Source of the DNA: JBFKUL01 sp041635755
GTDB lineage: Bacteria; Pseudomonadota; Gammaproteobacteria; Burkholderiales; SG8-39
DNA: 5,822 bases
Direction: 5' to 3'
Assembly (NCBI GenBank): GCA_041635755.1
Contig: JBFKUL010000196.1
Coordinates: forward strand, 1-5,822
Part shown: piece by piece, positions 1 through 5,806 of the stretch
Numbering within the stretch: position 1 is the stretch's first letter
Layout of the letters: each line of letters opens with the position of its first letter
Translations under genes and position numbers: made by a program
The notes under the pieces: model-generated
What the model was told of the DNA's origin: nothing
The model's database searches: none
Seen by the model: the letters and a program-made list of their open reading frames with translations, nothing else

Positions 1-1
1 G

Positions 2-799
2 CGTGGGCTCGCCGAGCGCAAGCCCACGGAGAACCTCAACGCCTGGGACTGCTATCACCTGGGGCTGTCGCGCATGTACCAGTTCGACCGCGACGGCAAC
101 GTCGCCGCGCAGCAACTGTTCCGGCGTGCGATCGAGCACGACCCGAACTTCGCCGCGGCGCATGCACGCCTTGCCTACTGCATGGTGCTCGAGATGGTCT
201 ATTTTGACGCTGCGCCGAGCGATAGCGTGTTGGATGAAGCGCTCTCAATCGCGAGGAGGGCGACCTCGCTGGACGCCAAGGACGCGTTCTCCCATCTCGC
301 GGTCGCGCGCGTGCACCTGGCGCGGCGCGAGTACCCGGAAGCGGTCGCCCTGTGCAAGACGTCGATCGAGCTCAATCCCGCTTTTGCCCAGGCGTACTGC
401 GCCATGGGCGACGCGCTGTCCTACGCCGGGCAAGTCGAGCAGGCGATCGAGCAGTTCGAGGAGTCCATTCGGCTGAGCCCGCAGGATCCGTGGCGATGGG
501 CGTTTTTCTCCTACGAGGCGCTCGCCTGCATCTTCTTGCGACGGTACGAGCAGGCGGCGGAGCTGGCGCAGGCGGCGCTGCGGGTGCCCAACTGTCAGTA
601 CTGGGCGAACGCGCATCTCGCGGCCTCGCTGGGCCACCTCAACCGGGAGAAGGACGCGCGCAAGGCGGTCGCCGAGCTGCTGCGACGCAAGCCCGAATTC
701 TCGTGCCGCTATGCCAAAGAACGCCTGTTCTACCTCGAGAACCGGGCACAGCTCGAGCACTACGTCGAGGGCCTGCGCCTGGCCGGCGTACCGGCGTAA
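2..799 (+). CDS. TPR-domain protein, C-terminal part (probable cyclase/TPR family), 5' end outside window
   Basis: The frame is open from base 2 with no stop before TAA at 797-799, giving 265 residues. The ATG at 74 is internal, because clear family sequence (RKPTENLNAWDCYHLGL) lies upstream of it. The visible part is mostly TPR-like helical repeats, for example around 'RRAIEHDPNFAAAHARLAY' and 'KTSIELNPAFAQAYCAMGD', with the usual A/P/Y spacing. It aligns by eye along its whole length with the C-terminal ~260 residues of the cyclase at 3102-4880. Both begin with RKP, share 'AI-(E)-DP-FA-A', and finish with KP(E/D)FS...LFY...(L/M)R-AG(V/L)P. The family usually carries an N-terminal class III cyclase domain or a DNA-binding domain, then a TolB/FlgO-like middle domain, then these repeats. 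Which N-terminus this copy has cannot be seen. The TPR region presumably acts in protein-protein contact in the cytoplasm. There is no signal peptide or membrane segment in the visible part. Confidence 0.85.
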   Translation, partial: RGLAERKPTENLNAWDCYHLGLSRMYQFDRDGNVAAQQLFRRAIEHDPNFAAAHARLAYCMVLEMVYFDAAPSDSVLDEALSIARRATSLDAKDAFSHLAVARVHLARREYPEAVALCKTSIELNPAFAQAYCAMGDALSYAGQVEQAIEQFEESIRLSPQDPWRWAFFSYEALACIFLRRYEQAAELAQAALRVPNCQYWANAHLAASLGHLNREKDARKAVAELLRRKPEFSCRYAKERLFYLENRAQLEHYVEGLRLAGVPA

Positions 800-814
800 T
801 CGCCGCGCAGGATT

Positions 815-835
815 CTCGTCTGCGTTGCGGACGAG
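815..835 (+). terminator. Hairpin after the TPR gene, candidate terminator without U-tract
   Basis: CTCGTCTGC (815-823) pairs with GCGGACGAG (827-835), giving nine pairs including one G-U around a GTT loop, and it starts 15 bp after the TAA at 797-799. Position and stem strength suit transcript-end formation or 3'-end protection. No T-run follows (the next bases are CTCCG), so it is not a canonical intrinsic terminator. Confidence 0.4.
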
Positions 836-853
836 CTCCGAGGGCTAAACCGA

Positions 854-915
854 TCTCGCGCGCGCGTGGAGGGCGCAGCGTTGATCCTTAACGACCGGCA
901 GTCGTGCGCGCGAGA
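854..915. repeat. Perfect 10-bp inverted repeat with 42-bp spacer upstream of the ABM gene
   Basis: TCTCGCGCGC at 854-863 is the exact reverse complement of GCGCGCGAGA at 906-915. Pairing can continue inward by G864-T905 (wobble), C865-G904 and G866-C903, for 13 pairs around a 36-nt loop. It sits between the TPR gene and the ABM gene, ending 57 bp before the ABM start. It may be an operator, an RNA stem or a chance product of CG-alternating sequence. The arms are low in complexity, which lowers confidence in any function. Confidence 0.45.
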
Positions 916-957
916 GCGAATCGTGTATGTTTGTCACATTCCGACCAAGCGCTCAAG

Positions 958-963
958 AAGGAG
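958..963 (+). promoter_or_regulatory. Ribosome binding site of the ABM-domain gene
   Basis: AAGGAG lies nine bases before the ATG at 973. It fixes that ATG as the start rather than the in-frame GTG at 904, which has no Shine-Dalgarno sequence and would add 23 residues unlike the family. Confidence 0.8.
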
Positions 964-972
964 CAACCACTC

Positions 973-1281
973 ATGATCCACGTCATCGCCATTCTCACCG
1001 CCAAGCCCGGCAAGCGCGCCGCCGTGCTGGAAGCCTTTGGCGCCAACGTGCCCGCCGTGCGGGCCGAAAAGGGCTGTATCGAGTACGGCGCCGCGGTCGA
1101 TACGCCGGGCGATCTGAAGATCCAGACCAAGTTCGGCGCCGACACCTTTGTCGTGGTCGAGAAGTGGGAGAGCGTCGAGGCGCTCAAGGCGCACGCCGCC
1201 GCGCCGCACATGGCCGCGTACGCCGCGAAGACCAAGGAAATGATCGCGAGCCGCGTGATCCACGTGCTGTCGCCCGCCTGA
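973..1281 (+). CDS. Antibiotic biosynthesis monooxygenase (ABM) domain protein, putative quinol monooxygenase (YgiN-like)
   Basis: The product has 102 residues, the usual length for single-domain ABM proteins, which form dimeric ferredoxin-like alpha/beta barrels in the cytoplasm. The family includes cofactor-free oxygenases such as E. coli YgiN, which acts on quinols, but also many members of unknown substrate. Visible hallmarks are the opening strand MIHVIAILTAKPGK (1-14), the helix ending in VRAEKGCIEY (29-38), the strand FVVVEKWES (59-67) and the helix LKAHAAAPHM (71-80). The ATG at 973 is chosen because AAGGAG precedes it with good spacing. The gene stands alone: 173 bp separate it from the TPR gene upstream, and it converges on the malic enzyme 31 bp downstream. 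A weak -10-like TATGTT at 926-931 has no matching -35 box. Family assignment is strong; the reaction and substrate are inference. Confidence 0.88.
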   Translation: MIHVIAILTAKPGKRAAVLEAFGANVPAVRAEKGCIEYGAAVDTPGDLKIQTKFGADTFVVVEKWESVEALKAHAAAPHMAAYAAKTKEMIASRVIHVLSPA

Positions 1282-1312
1282 GCGGCGAGCTTTATTGTCG
1301 CGCGCTGCGCGC

Positions 1313-2971
1313 CTAGACGTAGCTGCGGTAGGCCGGCTCGTACATTTTGGAGCGCACGAACGCGAGCACGTCGCCGGGCCGCTTGACGCTCGCGAGCCCT
1401 CGGGCGAACGCCACCTCGGCCACCGCGGCGGCGATGTGCGCTGAGACGTCGCGCACGCGCTTGAGCGGCGGATAGAGACTCCCCTGCTCGAGATCCTCGG
1501 GCGTGACCAGGCCGGCGAGGGTGCGCGCCGCCGCGAGGAACATCTCGTCGGTGGCATGGCGAGCGCCGCTCGCGATCAGCCCAAGCCCGACGCCGGGGAA
1601 GATGTACGAGTTGTTGCCCTGACGCGGCACGTGCGTGCGACCCTCCAGGGTGACCGGGTCGAACGGGCTGCCGCAGGCGAATAGCGCCTGGCCGCGCGTC
1701 CAGTGATAGGCCTCCTGCGCGGTGCATTCCGATTGCGAGGTTGGGTTGGAGAGCGCGAACACGATCGGGCGCGGGTTCAGGCGCGCCATTTCCTCCAGCA
1801 CCTCGCGCGTGAAGGTCTTGCCCACGGCCGCGACGCCGATGATCCCGGTAGGCTTCACCGCCTTCACCGCGGCGAGGAAATCCGGAACCTGCGCGTGCGC
1901 CTGCGCGTAGGGCCGCTTGTGCTCGCCGAGGTCGGTGCGCGAGTCGACCACCAGCCCCCTGGAGTCGAACAGCCAGCAGCGCCGACGCGCGTCGGCTTCG
2001 GGCAGACCTTCGCCCGCCATCGCCGCGACGGCGAGGTCGCAGATGCCGGTCGCCGCCTCGCCCGCGCCGAGGAACAGCAGCCGCTGCTCGGCGAGTCTGC
2101 TGCCGGTTACGCGCAACGCGGAGTAAAGCCCCGCCAGCGCGACGCTCGCGGTGCCCTGGATGTCGTCGTTGAAGCAGCACACCTGCTCGCGGAAGGTGCG
2201 CAGCAGCCGGAACGCGTTCAGGTTGGCGAAGTCCTCGAACTGGATCACCACGCCCGGGAACACGGTCTTCGCCGCGGAAATAAACTCCTCCACCAGCGCG
2301 TCGTACTCGGCCCCGCGCAGGCGCGGCTGCTTGAGCCCGATGTAGAGCGGATCCTGCAGGAACTCGGCGTTGTTGGTGCCCACGTCGAGCGTCACTGGCA
2401 GCGTCTCGGCCGGGTGAATTCCCGCGCACGCGGTGTAGAGCGAGAGCTTGCCCACCGGGATGCCCATGCCGTTCGCGCCTAGATCGCCCAACCCCAGGAT
2501 GCGCTCGCCGTCGGTCACGACGATGATCTTGACCTCGCGGCGCGGCCAGTTGCGCAGCACCACGGCGATGCGGCCGCGGTCCGCGGCCGAAACCCACATG
2601 CCGCGCGGACGCTGAAAGATGTGCGCAAAGCGCTGGCAGGCGAGCCCCACCGTGGGCGTGTAGATGAGCGGCATCATCTCGTCCGGATGGTCGATCACCA
2701 CGCGGAAAAACAGCGCCTCGTTGCGGTCGTGCAGCGCATTCAGGTGGATGAACTTGTCGAGCGCGGTCGGCAGCTCGCGCAGGTTGTCGAGCACGCGCGC
2801 CACCTGCTGGTCCTGCGTCAGGATCGTCGGCGGCAGCAGGCCGCGCAGTCCGAGCGCGTTACGCTCCGCGTCGGTGAATGCCGTGCCCTTGTTGAGCAGC
2901 GGGTCGTGCAGCAGTTTCGTCCCGGTCGGCAGACCCGCGGCGCTCGTGCCGGGCTTTGGTTGCGCAGCCAT
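1313..2971 (-). CDS. maeA: Malic enzyme, MaeA type (oxaloacetate-decarboxylating malate dehydrogenase)
   Basis: This enzyme oxidatively decarboxylates L-malate to pyruvate and CO2, reducing NAD(P)+ and linking the TCA cycle to pyruvate. The product is 552 residues, close to E. coli MaeA (about 565), and looks intact. Landmarks in order: LLHDPLLNKGTAFT (20-33); IYTPTVG with catalytic Tyr104; GLGDLGANGMGIPVGKL with catalytic Lys175; metal ligands in QFEDF (Glu246, Asp247) and FNDDIQGTA (Asp270); the nucleotide-binding loop GAGEAATG (302-309); then LSNPTS and FPGVGLGLIASGA near the C-terminus. The ATG at 2971 is preceded by AGGAGG at eight bases. In-frame ATGs at 3001 and 3109 lack such a site. 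The residue after the second Rossmann strand is Ser (FDSRG), which resembles NADP-using animal enzymes, so cofactor choice is open although overall similarity is to the NAD-type MaeA group. An FNR-like box lies about 60 bp upstream. Confidence 0.95.
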   Translation of the reverse strand: MAAQPKPGTSAAGLPTGTKLLHDPLLNKGTAFTDAERNALGLRGLLPPTILTQDQQVARVLDNLRELPTALDKFIHLNALHDRNEALFFRVVIDHPDEMMPLIYTPTVGLACQRFAHIFQRPRGMWVSAADRGRIAVVLRNWPRREVKIIVVTDGERILGLGDLGANGMGIPVGKLSLYTACAGIHPAETLPVTLDVGTNNAEFLQDPLYIGLKQPRLRGAEYDALVEEFISAAKTVFPGVVIQFEDFANLNAFRLLRTFREQVCCFNDDIQGTASVALAGLYSALRVTGSRLAEQRLLFLGAGEAATGICDLAVAAMAGEGLPEADARRRCWLFDSRGLVVDSRTDLGEHKRPYAQAHAQVPDFLAAVKAVKPTGIIGVAAVGKTFTREVLEEMARLNPRPIVFALSNPTSQSECTAQEAYHWTRGQALFACGSPFDPVTLEGRTHVPRQGNNSYIFPGVGLGLIASGARHATDEMFLAAARTLAGLVTPEDLEQGSLYPPLKRVRDVSAHIAAAVAEVAFARGLASVKRPGDVLAFVRSKMYEPAYRSYV

Positions 2972-2979
2972 CTGGAAGT

Positions 2980-2985
2980 CCTCCT
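2980..2985 (-). promoter_or_regulatory. Ribosome binding site of maeA
   Basis: Read on the minus strand, AGGAGG (plus-strand CCTCCT) lies eight bases before the ATG at 2971. It is a consensus Shine-Dalgarno sequence and decides the start against the in-frame ATG at 3001, which has only GC-rich sequence before it. Confidence 0.85.
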
Positions 2986-3022
2986 GACCCCTTTCCGACA
3001 TGCTGCGCCGGGGCGCGCGCGA

Positions 3023-3044
3023 CCGCTTGACGCAGATCAAGCGG
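3023..3044. promoter_or_regulatory. FNR/Anr/CRP-family operator in the maeA-cyclase divergent region
   Basis: The core TTGACGCAGATCAA (3027-3040) matches the FNR/Anr consensus TTGAT-N4-ATCAA at nine of ten positions. The symmetry extends into a perfect palindrome with 8-bp arms, CCGCTTGA-N6-TCAAGCGG. The centre at 3033.5 lies 62.5 bp upstream of the maeA ATG. Activation from the class II position (-41.5) would start maeA transcription near 2992, leaving a ~20-nt leader that includes the AGGAGG site. On the other side it lies about 68 bp before the cyclase TTG. FNR-type regulators sense oxygen and Dnr-type regulators sense nitric oxide. Which protein binds, and which gene it controls, cannot be decided here. 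The TTGACG within it is not a convincing -35 box on the plus strand, since no -10 follows at 17 bp. Confidence 0.7.
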
Positions 3045-3066
3045 GGCCGCGGGCCATGCACGGGAG

Positions 3067-3072
3067 TAAACT
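3067..3072 (+). promoter_or_regulatory. Possible -10 element of the cyclase gene
   Basis: TAAACT matches TATAAT at four of six positions, including the important first, second and last bases. Transcription would start near 3079, 23 bp before the TTG start, placing the FNR-like box at about -45.5, a few bases off the standard class II position. There is no -35 box, which would be compatible with an activator-dependent promoter. Confidence 0.3.
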
Positions 3073-3101
3073 CCGCACCAATAGGGCCGTGGAACTTCGT
3101 A

Positions 3102-4880
3102 TTGAGCAATAAAGGACATCGGCATCGGCTGGCGGCGGTGCTCGCCGCGGACGCGGCGGGCTACTCGCGCCTGATGCAGCTCGACGAGAGCGCTGCGCTC
3201 GCCGCGCTCGATTGTGCGCGCGGCGTGTTCAAGGCGCGCGTCGAGGCGAACCAGGGCCGCGTCATCGACACCGCGGGCGACTCGGTGCTGGCGGTGTTCG
3301 AGACCGCAAGCGGCGCCGTCAACTCGGCGCTCGCGATCCAAAAGGAGCTCGCGACGCTGGAGCAGGACGCGCCCGAGGACCGCTGCATGCGCTTTCGCAT
3401 CGGCGTGCACCTGGGCGACCTGATCGAGAAGAACGACGGCACGGTCTACGGCGACGGCGTCAACATCGCCGCGCGCCTGCAAACGCAGGCCGAGCCGGGC
3501 GGCATCACCGTCTCGGGCATGGTGCGCGAGGCCGTCGGCGGGCGCATCGTGGCGACCTTTGCCGACCTGGGCGAGCAGAAGTTCAAGAACATTGCCGCGC
3601 CGGTGCGGGTGTTCCGCATTGCGCCCACGGCGCAGCCGTCGTCCACCTCGCCCGCGCCGGCCGCGCCTGCGTCCTCCTCCGGTGCGGGCGGGTTGCCGCT
3701 TCCCGACAAGCCCGCGATCGCGGTGCTGCCCTTTACCAACCTGAGCGGCGACCCCGAGCAGGAGTACTTCGCCGACGGCATCGTCGAGGACATCATCACC
3801 GAGCTCTCGCGCTACTCCGAGCTCCTCGTGATCGCGCGCAATTCGTGCTTCACCTACAAGGGGCGCGCGGTGAAGGTGCAGGACGTGCGCCGCGAGCTCG
3901 GCGTGCACTACGTGGTCGAGGGCAGCGTGCGCCGCGCCGGCAACCGCGTGCGCCTCACCGTGCAGCTGGTCGATTCCGCCAGCGGCAACCACGTCTGGGG
4001 CGAGCGCTACGACCGCGAGTTCTCCGACATCCTCGAGCTGCAGGACGAGCTCACGCGCGCCATCGTCGCCACGCTGCCCGGGCGCCTCGACAGCGCCGAG
4101 GAAAAGCGCCTGCAGCGCAAGCCCCCGAGCGACATGGCGGCATTCGACTATCTTCTCGCCGGCAAGATTCATCATCATCGCGGCACCCGCGAGGACAACG
4201 AAAAAGCACTCAACCTGCTCGACAAGGCGATCGAGATCGACCCGCGCTTCGCCCAGGCCTACGCCTGGAAGGCGTGCACCCTCGGGCAGGCCGCCGAGCG
4301 CGGCTTTCGCACGCCGGTCGAGACGACCTTCAAGGAGGCGGCGGAGAACGTCGGCAAGGCGCTCAAGCTCGACGAGAACGACGTCGAATGCCACCGCCTG
4401 ATGTGCGAGGTGTGCATGGCCACCCAGCGCCTTGACCAGGCGGTGGTGCACAACGATCGTGCGCTCGCCATGAATCCGAACGATCCGCGTCTGGTGGCGC
4501 AAAAGGGCGAGCTCCTTACCTGGCTGGGCAACCCCGAGGAAGGCGCGGAATGGGTGAGAAAGGCCGTGCGGCTCGATCCCCACGCGGCGCACACGCGTGC
4601 GCACCTGCTCGGGCGCGCGCTCTTTGGCCTGCGCCGCTACGCCGAGGCGCTGGAAGCGTTCCGGCAGTCGCGCGCGCCGCGCTACGGCCATTTCGCGGCG
4701 ATGGCCTCCTGCTGCGCCGAGCTCGGCCGCGAGGCCGAGGCGCGCGAGCACGTCGCCGCGGTGCTGAAGGAAAAGCCCGATTTCAGCAGCGCGCGCTTCG
4801 TGCGCGCGCTCTTTTACCGCGAGGACGCCGACCGCGCGCACGTCCTGGAAGCGATGCGCAAGGCCGGGCTGCCCGAGTAG
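3102..4880 (+). CDS. Class III adenylate/guanylate cyclase with TolB/FlgO-like middle domain and C-terminal TPRs
   Basis: The protein has 592 residues from a TTG start. Residues 9-173 form a class III cyclase catalytic domain, which makes cAMP (or cGMP) from the triphosphate using two metal ions. The metal aspartates are Asp17 (LAADAAGYS) and Asp60 (TAGDSVLAVF); the transition-state pair is Asn121 and Arg125 (VNIAARL). A Pro/Ala/Ser-rich linker spans about 174-201. Residues 202-325 begin KPAIAVLPFTNLSGDPEQEY and form the TolB/FlgO-like domain common in these fusions; helical TPR repeats fill about 340-592. No membrane segment or signal peptide is visible, so a cytoplasmic enzyme is likely. 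TTG (3102) is chosen because MSNKGHRHRLAAVLAAD resembles family N-termini; only a weak GGAA precedes it, seven bases upstream. The ATG at 3000 would add 34 unlike residues and cross the FNR-like box. The position of the purine-selecting Lys is Asp56 and its partner is Thr114, so the substrate is uncertain. Confidence 0.9.
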   Translation: MSNKGHRHRLAAVLAADAAGYSRLMQLDESAALAALDCARGVFKARVEANQGRVIDTAGDSVLAVFETASGAVNSALAIQKELATLEQDAPEDRCMRFRIGVHLGDLIEKNDGTVYGDGVNIAARLQTQAEPGGITVSGMVREAVGGRIVATFADLGEQKFKNIAAPVRVFRIAPTAQPSSTSPAPAAPASSSGAGGLPLPDKPAIAVLPFTNLSGDPEQEYFADGIVEDIITELSRYSELLVIARNSCFTYKGRAVKVQDVRRELGVHYVVEGSVRRAGNRVRLTVQLVDSASGNHVWGERYDREFSDILELQDELTRAIVATLPGRLDSAEEKRLQRKPPSDMAAFDYLLAGKIHHHRGTREDNEKALNLLDKAIEIDPRFAQAYAWKACTLGQAAERGFRTPVETTFKEAAENVGKALKLDENDVECHRLMCEVCMATQRLDQAVVHNDRALAMNPNDPRLVAQKGELLTWLGNPEEGAEWVRKAVRLDPHAAHTRAHLLGRALFGLRRYAEALEAFRQSRAPRYGHFAAMASCCAELGREAEAREHVAAVLKEKPDFSSARFVRALFYREDADRAHVLEAMRKAGLPE

Positions 4881-4893
4881 CGCGCGCATGCGA

Positions 4894-4940
4894 TCGGCCT
4901 CCCGCCCGTCCGCTCACCGCCGCGCGCCGCGGGGGGCCGG
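4894..4940 (+). other. Potential 12-bp hairpin ending at the hydrolase start codon
   Basis: Bases 4894-4905 pair with 4929-4940, ten Watson-Crick and two G-U pairs, around a 23-nt loop. The 3' arm contains the G-run 4931-4936, the only purine-rich stretch available as a Shine-Dalgarno, and ends immediately before GTG at 4941. No T-run follows, so it is not a standard terminator. It could lower or regulate translation of the hydrolase. Chance pairing is possible in sequence this GC-rich. Confidence 0.4.
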
Positions 4941-5762
4941 GTGATCTTCGAACCGGAGATCCCGAGCAAAATCCTCGCCGCCGGCGCGGCGCGGTTCAGC
5001 TATCTCGAGCGCGGCAAAGGCATGGCGCTCGTTTTTTTGCACGGCCTCGGCTCGGCGGCGAAGTCCTGGCACTACCAGCTCACCGGGCTCTCGGACACCT
5101 ATCATGTCGTCGCCTGGGACGCGCCCGGCTACGGCAAATCGAGCGGCCTTGAAGCCGAGGCGCCGGATGCGGGCGATTACGCGCGAAGCCTCGTCACCTT
5201 TCTCGATCGGCTCGCCATCCGCAAGCTCCACCTCGTCGGCCAGTCGCTCGGCGCGGCGATGGCGGCGCGCTTCGCCGCCGAGCACCCGGAGCGCATCTTG
5301 AGCCTCACGCTCACAAGCCCCGCAAGCGGCGATGCGCGCCTGCCCGACGAGGAGCGCACGCGCCGCGCAACAGAGCGGCTCGAGGACCTGACCCAGCTCG
5401 GCGCCCGCGGCCTGGCCGAGAAGCGCGGCCCACTTCTCGTGAGCGCGCAAGCCTCGGAAGAGGCGCGTAACGCCGCGATCGAGATCATGGCGATGATCCG
5501 CCCCGACGGCTACGCCAAGGCGCTTCGCATGCTCTCGGGCGCCGACACGCGCGCCGATGTCGCGCGCCTGCGCCCGGGGCTGCGCGTGCAGTTCATCCTC
5601 GGCGATGCCGATGAGATCACTTCCCCCGATTCAGTGCGCGCGATCGCCGCCGAGCGCCCGGACGCACCCGTCATCGCCATCCCCGGCGCCGGGCACGCGG
5701 TGTACCTCGAGCGGCCGATGGACTTCAACGCGCTCCTGCGCGAATTTCTGCCGGGGCTGTAG
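4941..5762 (+). CDS. Alpha/beta fold hydrolase
   Basis: The 273-residue product has the typical length and layout of a single-domain alpha/beta hydrolase, a family of esterases, lactonases, haloalkane dehalogenases and C-C hydrolases. Visible features: oxyanion-hole HGLGS (34-38); the DAPGYGKS turn (60-67); nucleophile elbow GQSLG with Ser102; acid Asp224 (GDADEITSPD, Asp222 less likely); and His252 (GAGHAVYLERP). Ser at the nucleophile favours ester, lactone or C-C bond cleavage over dehalogenation. There is a cap region at about 135-200, and no signal peptide. GTG at 4941 is the only usual start codon between the cyclase stop and the first beta strand; the next in-frame ATG (residue 28) would delete conserved strands. 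The gene lies 60 bp after the cyclase, so co-transcription is likely. The substrate cannot be predicted. Confidence 0.9.
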   Translation: MIFEPEIPSKILAAGAARFSYLERGKGMALVFLHGLGSAAKSWHYQLTGLSDTYHVVAWDAPGYGKSSGLEAEAPDAGDYARSLVTFLDRLAIRKLHLVGQSLGAAMAARFAAEHPERILSLTLTSPASGDARLPDEERTRRATERLEDLTQLGARGLAEKRGPLLVSAQASEEARNAAIEIMAMIRPDGYAKALRMLSGADTRADVARLRPGLRVQFILGDADEITSPDSVRAIAAERPDAPVIAIPGAGHAVYLERPMDFNALLREFLPGL

Positions 5763-5794
5763 CGCGACCCGCGGCCCAAACCTGCCGGGCGGTC

Positions 5795-5800
5795 GATAAT
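5795..5800 (+). promoter_or_regulatory. Possible -10 element of a leaderless downstream gene
   Basis: GATAAT matches TATAAT at five of six positions. Its end is seven bases before the GTG at 5807, so transcription would begin at that codon. No -35 box or TGn extension is seen. Confidence 0.3.
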
Positions 5801-5806
5801 CACGCC

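Noticed and set aside
923..938. CRP-like site before the ABM gene (TCACATT half at 934-940)
   Set aside because: Only one half matches. The left half has almost no agreement with TGTGA, so it is not a credible cAMP-CRP operator despite the cyclase in the window.
1300..1312. Short GCGCG-CTG-CGCGC hairpin between the convergent ABM and maeA genes
   Set aside because: It has only five pairs and no T-run on the exit side of either strand, so a terminator call is not supported.
1703..2482. Plus-strand open frame antisense to maeA (259 codons)
   Set aside because: It has an Arg/His/Glu-rich composition typical of antisense shadows in high-GC DNA and no recognisable domain.
888..2597. Long minus-strand open frame overlapping maeA and the ABM gene (569 codons)
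   Set aside because: It is Arg/Gly/Ala-rich, low-complexity translation out of frame with maeA, whose frame holds all catalytic motifs.
3000..3101. ATG at 3000 as the cyclase start
   Set aside because: It adds 34 residues unlike the family, has no Shine-Dalgarno sequence and would put the FNR-like box and probable promoter inside the coding sequence.
2972..3109. Upstream in-frame ATGs at 3001 and 3109 as maeA starts
   Set aside because: The AGGAGG site lies eight bases before 2971. A class II FNR promoter would start transcription downstream of 3001.
3056..3112. Eighteen-codon open frame (MHGSKLRTNR...) overlapping the cyclase TTG, considered as a leader peptide
   Set aside because: It has a weak ribosome binding context and would lie upstream of the most likely transcription start near 3079. 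There is no attenuator-like codon pattern.
2859..4889. Long open frame antisense to the cyclase gene (676 codons, minus strand)
   Set aside because: It is a GC-rich shadow of a clearly recognisable cyclase/TPR gene, has no family-like sequence of its own and overlaps the start of maeA in another frame.
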